A stretch of 41,970 nucleotides of DNA from JAVBPE01 sp031549865 (GTDB taxonomy: Bacteria > Bacillota_I > Bacilli_A > Acholeplasmatales > Anaeroplasmataceae), in the NCBI GenBank assembly GCA_031549865.1, contig JAVBPE010000015.1, positions 1 through 41,970 of the forward strand, given 5' to 3'. This document shows positions 16,203-23,319 of this stretch, piece by piece (positions within the stretch are counted from its first letter, which is position 1; each line of letters starts with the position of its first letter). A program made the translations under genes and the position numbers. The notes below the pieces were generated by a model, which was not told the DNA's origin, made no database searches, and was given only the letters and a program-made list of their open reading frames with translations.

Positions 16203-18215
16203 ATGTCAAAGATTATTGTATGTCCTTATTGTGAGGTAAATGTAGAATTAAATGGAAATGAAAAAATTGTTACTTGTCCTAAGTGTAAAGAAGATTTTTT
16301 AGTCAAAGATGCCATTAAAGCAATTGATACAATTGATGATTTTGACCAAGACGAAGAAGGGACTATTAAAATTAAAGCAGATAAGGCTTTTGTTATTGAA
16401 AAAAATGTATTGTTAAAGTACAAAGGTTTTGAAGAAGAAGTAATTATTCCTAATGGAATTAAAGCAATTGGAAAATATGTTTTTTCAGGGACAACAGATA
16501 TTAGAAAAATTGTCTTTCCTGAAACTTTAAAAATAATAAGTGAATGTGCATTTGAAGGCTGTAATAAGATAACTGAACTAAATATCCCATCTTCAGTTAC
16601 TAGAATTGAGGGAAGTGCATTTGAAAGCTGCACTGGGATTAAAAGTATAAACTTTAGTGAAAATAGTAATTTAGAGTATATTGGTGAATTTGCTTTTTCT
16701 AAATGTATTAATATTACACAGTTAACTATTCCTAAAAGTGTAACGCAAATTTCAGAAAATGCTTTTAATGGATGTGTCCATTTATGGAGTTTAGATTTTG
16801 AAGAAGGCTCATTATTAGAATCTATAGAGGAAAATATTTTAGCTAAATGTGATAGTTTATCACGTATCACGATCCCTAAGCACGTTATTAAAATAAGTAA
16901 AAATGCTTTTTATGAATGCAATTCATTACGTAGTGTAATATTCCAAGAAGATTCAAAACTTCAAATCATTGGAAAGAATGCTTTTTCTAAATGTAACAAT
17001 TTAGAAGAAATAGACATTCCAGCTTCTGTTACAACAATAGGTGAAAATTGTTTTAAAGATTCAATTAAACTTAAAAAAATAACATTAAATAAAGACGCAG
17101 TTATAACTTCTATTGGCAAAAATGCATTTAAAGGCTCTAAAATATTGAATATTGCAATCCCAAATAGTGTTGTTGGGATATGTGAGGGAGCTTTTGAAGA
17201 TTGCATTAATTTGTTAAGTATTAAATTTCCTCAAAATTTATTTGAAATCGAAGAAAGAGCATTTATGAATTGTAAAGTATTAAGTTCAGTTGAATTTAAT
17301 CGAGATCCTTTTATTGAAACGATTTATGATTATGCATTTTGTAATTGTGAAAAACTTGAATATATAAAGCTACCTAAGTCATTAAAAACTATAGGAATAG
17401 GTGCTTTTTCTAAATGTGATCGATTAGAGCATATCAATATTCCTCCACTTGTTTTTGAATTATCGCAAGACTTATTTAGAGGATGTAAATCATTAAAAGA
17501 AATTATATTCGAACAAGGAATAAATTTAAAATCAATTGGTAAAACAGCTTTTTATTGGTGTAGTACATTAACTAATATTGATATACCACAGATGGTAGAA
17601 TACATTGGAGAACACGCATTTGAGGGATGTTTAGCTTTAAATAATATCAGAATACCATATTCAGTTGAATATGTTGGAAGTAAAGCAATTGTTGGTGATA
17701 AAGTTATTGTGGATGAAGAAGATCCATTATTTAAAGAAAATAGCAAAGTAAAAAAATGGGAAAAAGATTTTTTGGAAAATGACAAAGCCTTTGTTGTCTA
17801 TGATTATCAAACGAAATTAGAAGAACAAAGACAAAAAGAACTTCAAGAAGAAGAATATAGAAGAAATCAAATGAAAAAGGCAGAAGAAATTGCTTTAAAG
17901 CAAGATTCGCCAAAAGAAGTTCGTAATTCATGGGATAATAAACCAAAGAAGAAAGGGTGCTATGTTGCAACTTCTTTATATGGCTCATATGACTGTAAAG
18001 AAGTGTGGACTCTTAGACGCTTTAGAGACGATTATTTGGATAAAAAATGGTATGGTAAAGTATTTATACGCACATATTATACTATATCGCCTATGTTCAT
18101 TAAGATCTTTAAGAATACAAAATTATTTAATAAAGTAATTAAAAATAGTTTAGATAAATTTGTTAAAAAGTTAAATGAAAAGGGATATCAAAATAGTCCA
18201 TACAAGGACAAATAA
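16203..18215 (+). CDS. Zinc-ribbon / BspA-type leucine-rich repeat / CFI-box protein
   Basis: This 670-residue protein has three parts. Residues about 5-35 form a zinc ribbon (CPYC ... CPKC). About 70-535 hold some 18 BspA-type LRR_5 repeats of about 23 residues with the pattern IP-SV--I---AF--C--L--I. After a charged coiled-coil linker rich in Glu, Gln, Arg and Lys, residues about 595-660 match the CFI-box C-terminal domain (CYVATSLYGSYDC, VWTLRRFRDDYL, then Y-SP). No signal peptide is present, so unlike classic secreted BspA proteins it is probably intracellular. Start at 16203: GGAGG at 16193-16197; an earlier in-frame TTG at 16152 lacks a ribosome site. The pepF gene follows 10 bp downstream. 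Function is unknown; repeats of this type usually mediate protein binding. Confidence 0.85.
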   Translation: MSKIIVCPYCEVNVELNGNEKIVTCPKCKEDFLVKDAIKAIDTIDDFDQDEEGTIKIKADKAFVIEKNVLLKYKGFEEEVIIPNGIKAIGKYVFSGTTDIRKIVFPETLKIISECAFEGCNKITELNIPSSVTRIEGSAFESCTGIKSINFSENSNLEYIGEFAFSKCINITQLTIPKSVTQISENAFNGCVHLWSLDFEEGSLLESIEENILAKCDSLSRITIPKHVIKISKNAFYECNSLRSVIFQEDSKLQIIGKNAFSKCNNLEEIDIPASVTTIGENCFKDSIKLKKITLNKDAVITSIGKNAFKGSKILNIAIPNSVVGICEGAFEDCINLLSIKFPQNLFEIEERAFMNCKVLSSVEFNRDPFIETIYDYAFCNCEKLEYIKLPKSLKTIGIGAFSKCDRLEHINIPPLVFELSQDLFRGCKSLKEIIFEQGINLKSIGKTAFYWCSTLTNIDIPQMVEYIGEHAFEGCLALNNIRIPYSVEYVGSKAIVGDKVIVDEEDPLFKENSKVKKWEKDFLENDKAFVVYDYQTKLEEQRQKELQEEEYRRNQMKKAEEIALKQDSPKEVRNSWDNKPKKKGCYVATSLYGSYDCKEVWTLRRFRDDYLDKKWYGKVFIRTYYTISPMFIKIFKNTKLFNKVIKNSLDKFVKKLNEKGYQNSPYKDK

Positions 18216-18225
18216 GGAGATTATT

Positions 18226-19980
18226 ATGAATTGGAATTTACAGATTATCTATAAAACAAAAGAAGAATTTAATCACGATTTAAAATATATCACAGATTCA
18301 TTAGATGAATTCGAAAAATATCGTGGTAAATTAAATAATAAAGAAACGATCGAATTGTTATATCAAAAAGATGAAGAATTATCAAAGGTTTTAGAAAAAT
18401 TATATACTTATGCCCATATGAATTATGATTTAAATCAAAAATCTCAAGAAGCATATAAAATATTTGGTAGTGTTACACAATTATATTCAACAATAGTTCA
18501 AAAAACTAGTTTTGTTAATTCTGAGTTAGTTCAAAACAATCCAGAAGAATTTAAAAAATGGGCTAATGAAAGCAAATTGTTAAAAGAATATGAATTTCAA
18601 ATTGAAAAATTATATCGTAATAAAAAGCATATTTTAGATGACAAATTAGAACTTGTAATAGCTAATTACGCTAATACATCTAATGCTATATCAGATTTAT
18701 ATGATAAATTAGCAACATCTGATAATTCAGATCAAGTTATTACGCTTAGTGATAGTAGCAAAATTACTATTAATCAAAGTAATTTTAGATTGTATTTAGA
18801 AAAACTAGAATCTCAAGAAGATAGAAGAATAGTATTTGAAACTATATTTAAATATTATGATACTCATAAAAATACTTTTGCCCAAATATATAATATATTA
18901 TTACAGGAATCATTATCAAACGTAAAAAATAGGGGTTATGAATCGATATTAGACAGTTATTTATATAAAAATAATATTCCGAAAGACGTTTATTTAAATT
19001 TAATAAATACTGCGAAAGACAATACAAATTTAATTAAAAAATATTATGAAATAAGAAGAAAATATTTTAAATTAGAAAAAATTCAAACTTATGATCGTTT
19101 TTTAAATTTTAAAGAAGTTGATGTTAATTACGATTATGAAAAATGCAAAAAAATGTTTTTAGAAGCAGCAGATTCGATTGGTGGAGAATTTGCAGAAAAA
19201 GCCCGTGCTGTTTTAAAAGATGGAATTGTAGATGTAGCGATCAAAGATGGCAAAAGAAGTGGTGCTTATTCGACTGGTGTTTATGGAGTTTCACCCTTTA
19301 TTTTACTTAATCATAGCGGAACATTAGATGATTTATTTACATTAGCCCACGAAGCAGGGCACTCAATGCACACCATGTATTCTAACGAATCTCAAAATTA
19401 TGCAACATGCAATTACACTATTTTCGTTGCCGAAATAGCATCAACATTTAATGAACAATTAATGCTAGATTATATGATTAATAATACTGAAGATAATGAT
19501 TTGAAAATAGTATTATTACAACAAGCAATAGATTCAATTTTAGCAACTTTCTTCCGACAAAGTTTGTTTGCAACATATGAGTATGAAGCAAGTAAATTAG
19601 TTGAAAATGGAGAAGTAATAACAAGTGATGAATTAAGCAGCATTATGATAAATTTATATCAAGATTATTATAATATTGACATTAAAGAAGAAAAATATAA
19701 AGAATATGTGTGGGCATATATTCCTCATTTCTTCCATTCATCGTTTTATGTTTATCAATATGCTACATCATTTGCAGCAAGTTTAGCGATATATGAACGA
19801 GTAAAAAATAAAGAAGAAAATGCTTTTAATGACTATTTAAATTTACTTAAAGCTGGTGGAAGTATGGATCCAGTTGAGTTAGTTAAGAAAGCAAATGTTG
19901 ATTTAACAGATACAGCCTGCTATAAAGCAGTAGTAGATAGATTAGATAGTCTTATTAAGGCATTAGAAAAAAAATTATAG
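18226..19980 (+). CDS. pepF: Oligoendopeptidase F (M3 family zinc metallopeptidase)
   Basis: This 584-residue cytoplasmic peptidase of the M3B family degrades short peptides. The zinc motif HEAGH lies at about residues 375-379 within LAHEAGHSMHTMYS, and the third ligand Glu follows in the FVAEIASTFNEQ region. The N-terminal helical lid and the C-terminal YQYATSFAASLAIYERV segment are family-typical. The start at 18226 is supported by AAGGAG at 18214-18219. That site overlaps the stop codon of the LRR gene, which suggests translational coupling. Family members are about 600 residues, so it is complete. Confidence 0.95.
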   Translation: MNWNLQIIYKTKEEFNHDLKYITDSLDEFEKYRGKLNNKETIELLYQKDEELSKVLEKLYTYAHMNYDLNQKSQEAYKIFGSVTQLYSTIVQKTSFVNSELVQNNPEEFKKWANESKLLKEYEFQIEKLYRNKKHILDDKLELVIANYANTSNAISDLYDKLATSDNSDQVITLSDSSKITINQSNFRLYLEKLESQEDRRIVFETIFKYYDTHKNTFAQIYNILLQESLSNVKNRGYESILDSYLYKNNIPKDVYLNLINTAKDNTNLIKKYYEIRRKYFKLEKIQTYDRFLNFKEVDVNYDYEKCKKMFLEAADSIGGEFAEKARAVLKDGIVDVAIKDGKRSGAYSTGVYGVSPFILLNHSGTLDDLFTLAHEAGHSMHTMYSNESQNYATCNYTIFVAEIASTFNEQLMLDYMINNTEDNDLKIVLLQQAIDSILATFFRQSLFATYEYEASKLVENGEVITSDELSSIMINLYQDYYNIDIKEEKYKEYVWAYIPHFFHSSFYVYQYATSFAASLAIYERVKNKEENAFNDYLNLLKAGGSMDPVELVKKANVDLTDTACYKAVVDRLDSLIKALEKKL

Positions 19981-19995
19981 ATGTAAGGAAATTTT

Positions 19996-20832
19996 ATGGA
20001 AAAATATCAGGAAGTTGAACGTTCAATAATAAAAACATATCGTTCTAAAATATGGGCGAAATTTGTGAATGCCTTAAAAGAATATGAGTTAATAAAGCCA
20101 AATGATAAAATATGTGTTTGTATCTCTGGTGGTAAAGATTCATTTTTATTAGCTAAATGTTTTCAAGAACTTGCCCGTCATTCAGACTTCCCTTTTTCTT
20201 TAGAATTTTTAGTAATGGATCCCGGATATAATCCTAAAAATAGAGAAATGATTATTGAAAATGCTAAATTGTTAAACATTCCTATTACTATTAGAGAATC
20301 AAAAATTTTTAATATTGTAACAAATGTTGATAAAAACCCCTGTTATTTATGCGCAAGAATGCGTCGAGGTTTTTTATATGAAAATGCGAGAAGCTTAGGA
20401 TGTAATAAAATAGCTTTAGGTCATCATTTTGATGATGTTATTGAAACCATAATGATGGGAATTCTATATAATGGACAATATAAAACAATGTTACCTAAAG
20501 CAAAAAGTGAAAACTTTTCTGGCATGGAGTTAATTAGACCTTTATATCAAATTAAAGAACAAGATATTTTAAATTGGGCAAGCTTTAATGATTTAAAATT
20601 CTTACAATGCGCTTGTCGTTTCACAGAAGAAAGTCAAACTTATCAAGATGGATCATCAGATTCAAAGCGAAAAGAAATGAAATTATTGATTCAAGATTTA
20701 AAAAAGAAACATTCAATTGTGGATCAAAACATCTTTATGTCTAGTTATAATATCATTTTAAATCAAGTAATTGGATACAAAACAAATGATGAAAAGCATA
20801 CTTTTTTAGAAACTTATGATAATGAGGATTAG
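19996..20832 (+). CDS. TtcA-family tRNA 2-thiolation ATPase (PP-loop)
   Basis: This 278-residue N-type ATP pyrophosphatase is related to TtcA, which installs 2-thiocytidine at position 32 of some tRNAs. The PP-loop SGGKDS is at about residues 44-49. CYLC (followed by ARMRRG) and a later CAC (LQCACRF) could ligate the [4Fe-4S] cluster of TtcA enzymes. LGHHFDDVIET is the conserved adenylation segment. It follows pepF by 15 bp and is immediately followed by tcdA, another tRNA-modification gene. The exact tRNA position modified is not provable from sequence, because TtcA relatives in Bacillota are only partly characterised. Confidence 0.85.
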   Translation: MEKYQEVERSIIKTYRSKIWAKFVNALKEYELIKPNDKICVCISGGKDSFLLAKCFQELARHSDFPFSLEFLVMDPGYNPKNREMIIENAKLLNIPITIRESKIFNIVTNVDKNPCYLCARMRRGFLYENARSLGCNKIALGHHFDDVIETIMMGILYNGQYKTMLPKAKSENFSGMELIRPLYQIKEQDILNWASFNDLKFLQCACRFTEESQTYQDGSSDSKRKEMKLLIQDLKKKHSIVDQNIFMSSYNIILNQVIGYKTNDEKHTFLETYDNED

Positions 20833-21552
20833 ATGATGAATGAGATATTTAGCCGAACTGAATTGATGATAGGAAGTAAAGCTATTCAAAAATTAAAGAC
20901 AGTAAATATTGCTATCTTTGGTGTTGGTGGAGTTGGTGGTTATGTTTGTGAAGGTTTAGCAAGAAGTGGAATTTATTCATTTACGCTATTTGATAATGAT
21001 GTGGTGAGTCCTTCAAATATAAATCGACAAATAATCGCAACCTTTGATACCTTAGGTGAATATAAAGTTATTGCAATGAAAAAAAGAATTTTATCTATTA
21101 ATCCTAATGCAATAATAGATGCGTATCCGTTATTTATAACTGCCAATAATTTAGATGATTATGATTTTTCTAAATTTGATTATGTAGTTGATTGTGTAGA
21201 TAATGTTACCGCAAAAATAGCTATTATAAAAAAAGCGAAAGAAAACAATATAAAAGTTATTAGCGCTATGGGAGCGGGAAATAAGAGTAACCCGTTGCTA
21301 TTTGAAATAAAAGATATTAATCAAACTTCAGTTTGCCCTTTAGCTCGTGTTATGCGCTATGAGCTTAAAAAAAGAAATATAGCAGATGTAAAAGTATGTT
21401 TTTCTAAAGAAATACCATTTATATCACCTTTAGTTGATGATATAACAAAGAAGAGTATACCAGCATCAAATGCTTTTACCCCATCTGTATGTGGTTTACT
21501 AATTGCTAGGGAAATAATAAATGATTTAATAGGAGAAAATAATAATGACTAG
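20833..21552 (+). CDS. tcdA: tRNA threonylcarbamoyladenosine dehydratase TcdA (E1/ThiF fold)
   Basis: This 239-residue E1-like adenylating enzyme converts t6A37 of tRNA to cyclic t6A using ATP. It has the nucleotide-binding GVGGVGGYVCEGLARSG loop at about residues 32-48 and the DNDVVSPSNINRQ segment that contacts ATP. The DYVVDCVDNVTAKI motif and the AMGAGNKSNP region before a Cys-containing loop follow. It is similar in length to TcdA/CsdL proteins. Two adjacent ATG codons (20833, 20836) follow the upstream stop directly. The 3' end overlaps the next small gene by 8 bp. ThiF/MoeB is the alternative, but no thiS or moaD partner is present. Confidence 0.9.
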   Translation: MMNEIFSRTELMIGSKAIQKLKTVNIAIFGVGGVGGYVCEGLARSGIYSFTLFDNDVVSPSNINRQIIATFDTLGEYKVIAMKKRILSINPNAIIDAYPLFITANNLDDYDFSKFDYVVDCVDNVTAKIAIIKKAKENNIKVISAMGAGNKSNPLLFEIKDINQTSVCPLARVMRYELKKRNIADVKVCFSKEIPFISPLVDDITKKSIPASNAFTPSVCGLLIAREIINDLIGENNND

Positions 21553-21781
21553 TAAAAAAGCTTTTATTACATATGCTATACTTATTATCATATTTTTAAT
21601 AGGTGGAATTGCCTTTTATATTACTTTTGACAAAACATCTAATATACTATTTTATTATTTAGCGTTTGTATCTTTTGGAGGTCTTCTTGGCTGTGCTTTA
21701 GGAACATACAAAACTTTTAAAGAAATTAATAATACTAAGGGTGAGTCAAATGAAGATAATGACAGCGAAGATAAACAATAA
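21545..21781 (+). CDS. Small two-span membrane protein
   Basis: This 78-residue product is not recognised. It has two hydrophobic segments (about residues 7-27 and 34-55) separated by a short polar loop, and a highly acidic, Asn/Asp/Glu-rich tail. GGAGAAAATAATA lies before the ATG, which overlaps tcdA by 8 bp. Its own 3' end overlaps the FAH gene by 32 bp in another frame. The tight overlaps on both sides argue that it is a real translated gene. It resembles AtpI-like small membrane proteins only in size and topology. Confidence 0.65.
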   Translation: MTSKKAFITYAILIIIFLIGGIAFYITFDKTSNILFYYLAFVSFGGLLGCALGTYKTFKEINNTKGESNEDNDSEDKQ

Positions 21782-22610
21782 AGAAGTATCAGGTTTTTTA
21801 AATGATAATTTATTTTATTCTTTTGAATTGTTAAATATAGAGGCAAAAAATGTTTATGATTTAATTAAAATTTATGATGAATTAAATGTAGATAAAATAG
21901 ATTTTAGTAAATATAATGGGATTAATATTGAAGAAATTAACTTGTTGGCTCCCATTACTGAGCCTACTCAAGATATATTATGTTTGGGACTTAATTATCA
22001 TGATCATGCAATTGAGTCAATGCGATTTAAAAAAGAAGAATTTAAACCTGTTGAAAAACCAGTATATTTTTCAAAACGTGTCGCTAAAGCCATTGGGCAT
22101 TTAGAGTATATTGATTCACATCCTGATATGGTTGATTCTTTAGACTATGAAGTTGAGCTTGGAATAATTTTAAAAAAAGATGCTTATAAAATTAAAAAAG
22201 AAGATTACATGGATTATATCTTTGGTCTGACAATAATAAATGATATAAGTGCTAGGAATGTTCAAACTGCCCATAAGCAATGGTACTTTGGAAAAAGCTT
22301 AGAGACATTTTGTCCAATGGGACCAGCCATTGTTACAATTGATGAATTTAAAGATTTAAATTTAGATATTAGATCTTATGTTAATAAAGAATTAAGACAA
22401 AATAGTAATACCAAGAATTTTATTTTTGACATTGCTTATATCTTAGAAGATTTAACTAAGGGAATGTTACTTAAAGCGGGTACAATAATTTCAACTGGGA
22501 CACCAGCCGGAGTAGGGATGGGTTTTAACCCTCCTAAATTCTTAAAAGAAGGCGATGTTATAAGTTGCTATATCGAAGGCATTGGTGAATTAACGAATAT
22601 TGTAAAATAA
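21750..22610 (+). CDS. Fumarylacetoacetate hydrolase (FAH) family protein
   Basis: This 286-residue enzyme of the FAH superfamily includes C-C bond hydrolases, decarboxylases and isomerases of 2-oxo acids such as oxaloacetate or acylpyruvates. The core begins about residue 75 with LCLGLNYHDHA. The metal-binding Glu residues lie in DYEVELGIILK and the Asp in GLTIINDISARNVQ. The STGTPAGVGMG motif completes the active site. The ATG at 21750 has AAGGGTGA six bases upstream and overlaps the small membrane gene; a GTG at 21741 is within the ribosome site itself and is unlikely. Substrate is unknown. Oxaloacetate or acylpyruvate are plausible from the family. Confidence 0.9.
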   Translation: MKIMTAKINNKEVSGFLNDNLFYSFELLNIEAKNVYDLIKIYDELNVDKIDFSKYNGINIEEINLLAPITEPTQDILCLGLNYHDHAIESMRFKKEEFKPVEKPVYFSKRVAKAIGHLEYIDSHPDMVDSLDYEVELGIILKKDAYKIKKEDYMDYIFGLTIINDISARNVQTAHKQWYFGKSLETFCPMGPAIVTIDEFKDLNLDIRSYVNKELRQNSNTKNFIFDIAYILEDLTKGMLLKAGTIISTGTPAGVGMGFNPPKFLKEGDVISCYIEGIGELTNIVK

Positions 22611-22627
22611 AAATATTGAATAAACTA

Positions 22628-22656
22628 TTGTATTAAAATAAAATATAGCATATAAT
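22628..22656 (+). promoter_or_regulatory. Plus-strand promoter for a candidate antisense RNA
   Basis: TTGTAT (22628-22633), a 17-bp spacer and a perfect TATAAT (22651-22656) lie just after the FAH stop codon. The nearest plus-strand gene, pyrB, has its own promoter 500 bp further on. This one points into the minus-strand micro-operon at 22752-22881. Confidence 0.65.
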
Positions 22657-22662
22657 AATATT

Positions 22663-22720
22663 GTCATTGGACGTGTAAAAACGAAAAGAGATTAGTGGGT
22701 GCTAATCTCTTTTCTCATTT
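22663..22720 (+). ncRNA. Candidate short antisense RNA (antitoxin-like)
   Basis: Transcription from the promoter at 22628-22656 would begin near 22663 and reach a perfect 13-bp hairpin (22683-22714), followed by TCATTTT. A transcript of 55-60 nt would be fully complementary to the 3' end of the minus-strand message. Its first bases include GGACGTGTAA (22669-22678), repeated exactly at 22735-22744. This RNA could therefore also pair in trans with the 3' UTR of the toxin-like message just after its stop codon. The hairpin and repeat are seen directly; expression and the 3' end are inferred, and the T run on this strand is weak. Confidence 0.4.
22674..22714 (-). terminator. Terminator of the minus-strand micro-operon
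   Basis: A perfect 13-bp stem (GAAAAGAGATTAG / CTAATCTCTTTTC, 6-nt loop) is followed on the minus strand by GTTTTTAC. The T run is better on this strand than on the plus strand (TCATTTT), but the hairpin may serve both. Confidence 0.6.
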
Positions 22721-22751
22721 TATGAAGAAACAAGGGACGTGTAATGATGTA

Positions 22752-22835
22752 TTATTTCTTGTTAGAAGTAATGTTACTCTTAATAATCATGTATATTAAT
22801 AATAATACAATGATAAGAGTAATTAGGTATTCCAC
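22752..22835 (-). CDS. 27-residue single-span membrane peptide, type I toxin-like
   Basis: A GTG start at 22835 is preceded by AAGGAGG (complement of 22841-22847) with an ideal 5-nt spacing. The peptide starts MEYLITLIIVLLLIYMIIK, one continuous hydrophobic span. It ends in a short polar tail rich in Ser, Asn and Lys (NITSNKK). Size, single span and basic tail are those of small type I toxins such as TxpA, BsrG and Fst, although I see no clear sequence identity to any of them. Its Shine-Dalgarno is joined to the stop codon of an upstream 11-codon ORF (TAAGGAGG), which suggests translational coupling. It is followed by a hairpin terminator and covered at its 3' end by a convergent promoter. 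Confidence 0.5.
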   Translation of the reverse strand: MEYLITLIIVLLLIYMIIKSNITSNKK

Positions 22836-22845
22836 CTAAACCTCC

Positions 22846-22881
22846 TTATTCCCTTAAAGTTTCCCTCAAGCGAAAATGCAT
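22846..22881 (-). CDS. 11-residue leader peptide upstream of the toxin-like peptide
   Basis: The ATG at 22881 follows AGGAGG (complement of 22890-22895) with 8-nt spacing and encodes MHFRLRETLRE. Its TAA stop is the first part of TAAGGAGG, the ribosome binding site of the next ORF. A strong start signal for so short a peptide suggests a control role (translational coupling or ribosome pausing; three of its eleven codons are Arg) rather than a functional product. Both Shine-Dalgarno sequences are unusually close to the full anti-SD complement, which argues against chance. Confidence 0.4.
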   Translation of the reverse strand: MHFRLRETLRE

Positions 22882-22926
22882 CCTCTTTTCCTCCTATAAA
22901 ATTATTCACCTAATGGTGACAAATAG

Positions 22927-22955
22927 ATAATATCATTAATAAAATTAATTGTAAA
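22927..22955 (-). promoter_or_regulatory. Minus-strand promoter of the toxin-like micro-operon
   Basis: On the minus strand TTTACA (22950-22955), a 17-bp spacer and TATTAT (22927-22932) would start a transcript near 22920. The first bases of that RNA fold into a hairpin, TCACC/GGTGA (22906-22919), a typical 5'-end stabilising structure. The first ribosome binding site follows directly. The message to the terminator would be about 245 nt. Confidence 0.55.
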
Positions 22956-23162
22956 TAGTGCTTAACTGTGCTATTTTTCATGTATTTTTATAATTGATAA
23001 AATTTGAAATTTGCTCATTAGTTATAATATAAAACGCATTTATTTTTATAAAAAAACTAATAAATTAAGTGCTTTTATAAGAATTGTTATCACTGAATAT
23101 TTTTTAAGAAATATGTTAATAAATATTTTAAAATAAAAAAAATAAAATTATTAATCTTTTTA
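22956..23162. other. AT-rich spacer with no recognised feature
   Basis: Between the minus-strand micro-operon promoter and the pyr promoter lies AT-rich sequence in which I see no supported ORF, RNA gene or clear operator. Confidence 0.5.
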
Positions 23163-23191
23163 TTGCAGTATTTAATCACTTATGTTATAAT
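23163..23191 (+). promoter_or_regulatory. pyr operon promoter
   Basis: TTGCAG (23163-23168), a 17-bp spacer and an extended -10 TGTTATAAT (23183-23191) would start the transcript near 23198, some 120 nt before pyrB and just ahead of the PyrR site. Confidence 0.85.
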
Positions 23192-23204
23192 TCTTTTGAA
23201 ATAC

Positions 23205-23305
23205 TTTAAGGTAGTCCAGAGAGGCTAACAAGACATACGTTATATTTTCTTTTCTTATGTGCTTGCATGGTTTTTAGCTCTTTGGCTAGAAACTATTTTT
23301 TTATA
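23205..23305 (+). promoter_or_regulatory. PyrR-dependent attenuator of the pyr operon
   Basis: AGTCCAGAGAGGCT (23213-23226) is the canonical PyrR-binding anti-antiterminator loop. It folds as TAG-CC/GG-CTA with an AGAGA loop and a bulged T. Downstream is an intrinsic terminator (GTTTTTAGC / GCTAGAAAC, then T7, 23269-23305). Between them CAAG-CATA and TATG-CTTG (about 23229-23265) can pair, probably as part of the antiterminator. By analogy with Bacillus, UMP-bound PyrR stabilises the first hairpin and lets the terminator form, so the operon is off when pyrimidines are plentiful. There is only one such site and no pyrR in the window. Confidence 0.9.
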
Positions 23306-23319
23306 TGTGAGGTGCCAAT

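Noticed and set aside
20833..21552. ThiF/MoeB for thiamine or molybdopterin synthesis
   Set aside because: No thiS, thiG, moaD or moaE partner is nearby, and sequence blocks and the TtcA-like neighbour fit TcdA better.
22744..22839. Plus-strand 31-codon ORF (starts MMYYFLLEVMLLLIIMY) as the toxin of the 22.7-kb locus
   Set aside because: It is also hydrophobic and has a weak AAGGGA site, but it is the mirror of the minus-strand ORF, whose Shine-Dalgarno, spacing and terminator are much better. It cannot be fully excluded.
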